From CAYMRB01 sp964392615 (lineage in GTDB: Bacteria > Planctomycetota > UBA8108): DNA of 35,907 nucleotides. Below are positions 33,050 to 35,907 of the stretch, in pieces. The DNA lies in the NCBI GenBank assembly GCA_964392615.1, contig CAYMRB010000043.1, forward strand, positions 1-35,907, read 5' to 3'. Below the pieces are notes generated by a model that saw only the letters and a program-made list of their open reading frames with translations, was not told where the DNA came from and did no database searches. Both the position numbers and the translations under genes were made by a program. How positions within the stretch are numbered: the first letter of the stretch is position 1; every line of letters begins with the position of its first letter.

Positions 33050-34970
33050 CGTCGGCGACGTGCCGTCGGGCGAGCGAGGGTGTGTCGGCTGTCACCGACC
33101 GCAGAGCGCGGAAGGCGAACGTCATGGCATCGAAGATGCGCATCCGTGGTTCCCGCTGTCGTGTGTCGACTGCCATGGCGGCGACGCGGACGCGACGACG
33201 CGGGCCGACGCGCATGTGCCGCCCGCGTGGGGCGACGCGACGTTCCTGCGCAACCTGTCCGTCGATGAGCTCGACGGCGTGTCGAGCTCCTATCTGCGAT
33301 TCGTCAACCCCGGCGACCTGCGCGTCGCGTCGCGAGGCTGTGGAGCGCGCAATCCGGCGAATCCCGGCGGCGGTTGCCATCAGGATCACGTCGATACGGT
33401 CGGCAAGAGCGTCATGGCGACCTACGCCGGTCACTACACGCTGCCGCGCTTCCTCGCCGGCAGTCAGTCGCGGACACCGCGTTTCGGCGCCGTCGACGTG
33501 GTCGACGAGAGCTTCGACGCGGCGACGGCTCCGCCGGGTGCCATCGCGGCGCTCGAGGCCTTGCGGGAGCCCGACCCGACGGCTGCGCGCGGCACGACAG
33601 GTGCCTGCGTCGACGTGTACGTGCCGAAGTCGTGTCCGACGTGCCATCTGAGTGACTTCGGCCCCAATAACGCCGCGGGCAACTACCGCTCGTCGGGCTG
33701 CACCGCGTGCCACATGACATACGACGACGATGGCCTGTCGCGATCGGACGATCCGTCGATCAACAAGGACTTCCCGCCGCACCCGCGGAAGCATCTTCTG
33801 ACGACCGCGATCGAAACGAATCAGTGCACGCATTGCCACTTCCAGGGCGGTCGCATCGGCCTCGCGTTCCAGGGTATCCGCGAAGGCGGCTTCGCGCCGG
33901 ACAACACGCCGCCGAACGCGGTGCCGCTCGGTCGACCGCTGCACGCGCACGGGCCGGACTACTACTTCACGGACGAGGACGACACCAACGACGTCGACGA
34001 GACGCCGCCGGACGTCCACTTCGCGGCCGGGATGCACTGCGCCGATTGCCACGTGGGTGGCGACGTCCACGGCGACGGGCACCTGTACGGATCGGCGCCG
34101 CACCAGGTCGGCATTCGTTGCGAGGACTGCCACGGAACGGTGCGGGCGCAGGCGACCGAGGATTCGACCGACGGGCAGTTCAAGAATTCGAAGGGCTTCC
34201 CGCTGCGCCGCGTGCGACGCACGGACGATGACCGCATCGTGCTGCGTCCGGTGGCCGGGGACCGTGAGCTCGAGATTCCGCAGATCCACCGCATCTTGGC
34301 GAGCGGCATCAACCAGGCGGCGCAGGAGGCGATGGGCGTCGACGAGAACGGCTTCTCGCATACCGATCGCCTCGAGTGCCAGGCGTGCCACACGTCGTGG
34401 CGGCAGACGTGCTTCGGCTGTCACGTGACGGTCGACGATCGCGGCACCGGGCCGAATCGTACGACGGGCGAGGAGTCGCGCGGAGCGATCTCCGTGTCGC
34501 GCGACGACTACTCGATCGACTTCTTCACGCTCGGCACGAACACGCGCGGCAAGATCTCGCCGCTGTGCAGCTCGATGAGCGTTTTCATGACCTACATCGA
34601 CGATGACGGCGAGACGCGTTTCCGAGACCGCGTGCGCACGAGCGCGGACGGACGCCGGGGATTCGGCTGGAATCCGTTCCACCACCACACGGTCAGCCGC
34701 GTGCCGCAGAACTGCGACCGCTGCCATCCCGTGGCCGCTGCGGATGGCGGCGCGCCAGCGAACGCCGCCAAGCTGCGCGAGACGTACGGCTTCGGTACCG
34801 GCGAGATCCTCATCGAGGACGGCGACGGCGTCACTCACGATGTGACGGCGTTCCTCGACGAGGACGGCGAGCTGATCGGCGACTTCCCGCACGCGGGAAC
34901 CGGGCCGGTGCCGGCGGACGTGCGCGAGCGCGCGATGGCGATCGAGGTGACGCCGCACCCGCGGCGGTAG
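32898..34970 (+). CDS. decaheme c-type cytochrome, C-terminal part of a frameshifted giant cytochrome
   Basis: 690 residues from the ATG at 32898, which has no ribosome site and no signal peptide. It overlaps the preceding frame by 152 bases, so it is more likely the continuation of that gene. Residues 1-45 complete an Ig-like strand set. Ten CxxCH heme sites follow: CVGCH (62), CVDCH (89), CPTCH (246), CTACH (268), CTHCH (310), CADCH (381), CEDCH (408), CQACH (494), CFGCH (505) and CDRCH (606). At 148-161 the spacing C-(11 residues)-CH could be an atypical extra site. Multiple free His residues are available as axial ligands. A joined product would be about 1300 residues with eleven or twelve hemes. 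The role is likely electron transfer across or outside the envelope; the partner is unknown. Confidence 0.82.
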   Translation: MSVSRQVPVAAIEGAEALLTCVLTDADGVRVERLVRVALTRGGLPDLPEPDVGDVPSGERGCVGCHRPQSAEGERHGIEDAHPWFPLSCVDCHGGDADATTRADAHVPPAWGDATFLRNLSVDELDGVSSSYLRFVNPGDLRVASRGCGARNPANPGGGCHQDHVDTVGKSVMATYAGHYTLPRFLAGSQSRTPRFGAVDVVDESFDAATAPPGAIAALEALREPDPTAARGTTGACVDVYVPKSCPTCHLSDFGPNNAAGNYRSSGCTACHMTYDDDGLSRSDDPSINKDFPPHPRKHLLTTAIETNQCTHCHFQGGRIGLAFQGIREGGFAPDNTPPNAVPLGRPLHAHGPDYYFTDEDDTNDVDETPPDVHFAAGMHCADCHVGGDVHGDGHLYGSAPHQVGIRCEDCHGTVRAQATEDSTDGQFKNSKGFPLRRVRRTDDDRIVLRPVAGDRELEIPQIHRILASGINQAAQEAMGVDENGFSHTDRLECQACHTSWRQTCFGCHVTVDDRGTGPNRTTGEESRGAISVSRDDYSIDFFTLGTNTRGKISPLCSSMSVFMTYIDDDGETRFRDRVRTSADGRRGFGWNPFHHHTVSRVPQNCDRCHPVAAADGGAPANAAKLRETYGFGTGEILIEDGDGVTHDVTAFLDEDGELIGDFPHAGTGPVPADVRERAMAIEVTPHPRR

Positions 34971-34994
34971 GCGGCGCCGGTCGCGTGCGTCCCG

Positions 34995-35022
34995 TTGTCC
35001 TTTCGCGCCGAGGGTCTACAGT
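34995..35022 (+). promoter_or_regulatory. candidate promoter of the potassium channel gene
   Basis: TTGTCC (34995-35000) and TACAGT (35017-35022) are separated by 16 bases, a fair sigma-70 type pair. The ATG of the channel starts seven bases after the -10 element, so the message would be leaderless or nearly so, and no ribosome site is visible next to the start. This matches the layout before the Hsp33-like gene. It rests on consensus similarity only. Confidence 0.4.
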
Positions 35023-35028
35023 GGTGGC

Positions 35029-35886
35029 ATGAAGGACGCCACGGACAATCGAACGGTCGCCCCCTGGCGCGACAGGCTGCACCAGATCATCTTCGAGGCC
35101 GACACCCGGGCGGGCAAGGTGTTCGACATCGCCTTGCTTCTCTCGATCCTGATCAGCGTCGTCACCGTCAGTCTCGAGAGCGTCGACGACTACGGGAACG
35201 ATCCGTTCTACAGCCGCCTCTTCTTCGTGGTGGAGTGGTGCGTGACGATCCTGTTCTCGATCGAGTACGTCCTTCGCCTCGTCTGCGTGCGCAGGCCTCT
35301 GCGGTATGCGTTCAGCTTCTTCGGCATCGTCGACATCCTCGCGATCCTGCCGACCTACCTCATGTTCTTCCTGCCGGGGGCGCAGTCTCTCGTCCTGATT
35401 CGCGCCCTGCGCCTTCTGCGGATCTTCCGCGTGTTCAAGCTCGCTCGCATGCTGCAGGAGGCGGCGACGCTGCGGCGTGCGATCTGGGATGCGCGCGGCA
35501 AGGTCGCGGTCTTCGTGACGACCGTGCTCATCGCCGTCGCGATCGCCGGGTCGGCCATGTACTTCGTCGAGAACGTGGAAGCCTGGCGCGGTTCGGATCA
35601 GCCACCGAGCCAGTTCACCTCGATCCCGCAGTCGATGTACTGGGCGATCGTGACGATGACGACCGTCGGCTACGGCGACATCGTGCCGACATCGTTTCCG
35701 GGCAAGATGCTCTCGGCGCTTCTGATTCTCGTGGGCTACTCGCTCATCATCGTGCCGACGGGCTTCGTGTCGGCCGAGCTCGTCAAGTCGCGCGGGCCGG
35801 TCTCGACTCAAGCGTGCCCGAGCTGCATGCGCGAGGGGCACGACTTCGACGCGGTCTACTGCAAACGCTGCGGCGCGCAGCTGTGA
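35029..35886 (+). CDS. voltage-gated potassium channel with C-terminal zinc ribbon
   Basis: 285 residues, inner membrane. Six helices are visible: S1 about 30-50, S2 about 62-84, S3 about 96-114, the voltage-sensor S4 LIRALRLLRIFRVFKLAR with regularly spaced arginines (125, 128, 131, 134), S5 about 158-180 and S6 about 226-250. The pore loop has the potassium selectivity filter TTVGYGD (211-217). After S6 a short tail carries CPSC (263, 266) and CKRCG (278, 281), a four-cysteine zinc-ribbon-like end that classical bacterial Kv channels lack. Length before the tail is normal for the family. ATG 35029 is the only sensible start. It stands alone after the cytochrome gene with 58 bases between. 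It conducts K+ on depolarisation; the zinc ribbon may assemble or regulate the tetramer. Confidence 0.93.
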   Translation: MKDATDNRTVAPWRDRLHQIIFEADTRAGKVFDIALLLSILISVVTVSLESVDDYGNDPFYSRLFFVVEWCVTILFSIEYVLRLVCVRRPLRYAFSFFGIVDILAILPTYLMFFLPGAQSLVLIRALRLLRIFRVFKLARMLQEAATLRRAIWDARGKVAVFVTTVLIAVAIAGSAMYFVENVEAWRGSDQPPSQFTSIPQSMYWAIVTMTTVGYGDIVPTSFPGKMLSALLILVGYSLIIVPTGFVSAELVKSRGPVSTQACPSCMREGHDFDAVYCKRCGAQL

Positions 35887-35907
35887 ACGTGCGTCGAGGC
35901 GCTACAC

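Overview
This is a GC-rich bacterial window that reads as Planctomycetota or a close PVC-type lineage. The evidence is the gene families: a Pirellula/Verrucomicrobium-type membrane-bound dehydrogenase domain with a C-terminal CxxCH heme domain, a sulfatase beside the remains of a DUF1501 gene, a Gfo/Idh/MocA oxidoreductase, large exported PQQ-like propellers, dockerin-like double calcium repeats with LF.GG endings, an NPYxxP-type small membrane protein, and an ECF sigma factor followed by an anti-sigma/von Willebrand A fusion. No rRNA, tRNA, CRISPR array, transposase or phage gene was seen.

Layout. 1-4783 (minus): a three-gene operon in which a membrane-anchored permuted papain-like (YaeF/YiiX-type) protein, an amidohydrolase and a YiiX-type lipoprotein are translationally coupled. 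4784-5055: a divergent intergenic region with a strong extended -10 promoter and a 10-bp perfect hairpin. 5056-5433 (plus): a small two-helix membrane protein. 5450-14433 (minus): exported catabolic and redox proteins, namely a dehydrogenase-type propeller/HEAT/cytochrome, a giant PQQ-like propeller, a dockerin-type protein and a sulfatase. 14583-18582 (plus): a DUF1501 remnant, a Gfo/Idh/MocA protein, an exported fusion of a solute-binding-like domain with two methyltransferase domains, and a small, probably disrupted gene pair. 18698-27772 (minus): an ECF sigma factor, an anti-sigma/vWA protein, a glycosidase-like protein with PKD and LamG domains, and a second vWA lipoprotein gene broken by two amber codons. 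Each vWA gene is followed by a long intergenic palindrome. 27881-35886 (plus): an Hsp33-like chaperone with an exported beta-helix protein, a very large dockerin/Ig/multiheme cytochrome gene apparently split by a one-base frameshift, and a voltage-gated potassium channel with a C-terminal zinc ribbon.

How it fits together. Most products carry signal peptides or lipoboxes, so the window looks like an envelope and secretion-oriented region: polysaccharide attack (sulfatase, glycosidase-like, beta-helix, sugar oxidoreductase), periplasmic electron transfer (two cytochrome-bearing proteins plus the PQQ-like propeller), and envelope signalling (ECF sigma and vWA). The least conventional items are the exported methyltransferase modules, the twin YiiX/amidohydrolase operon, the vWA-palindrome pairing and the 4-kb split decaheme gene. 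Several coding regions are disrupted (14583-14771, 18202, 19334-19381, 32888-32897). That means either real gene decay or consensus errors in the assembly, and the sequence alone cannot tell which. All family assignments are from reading motifs, not from searches.
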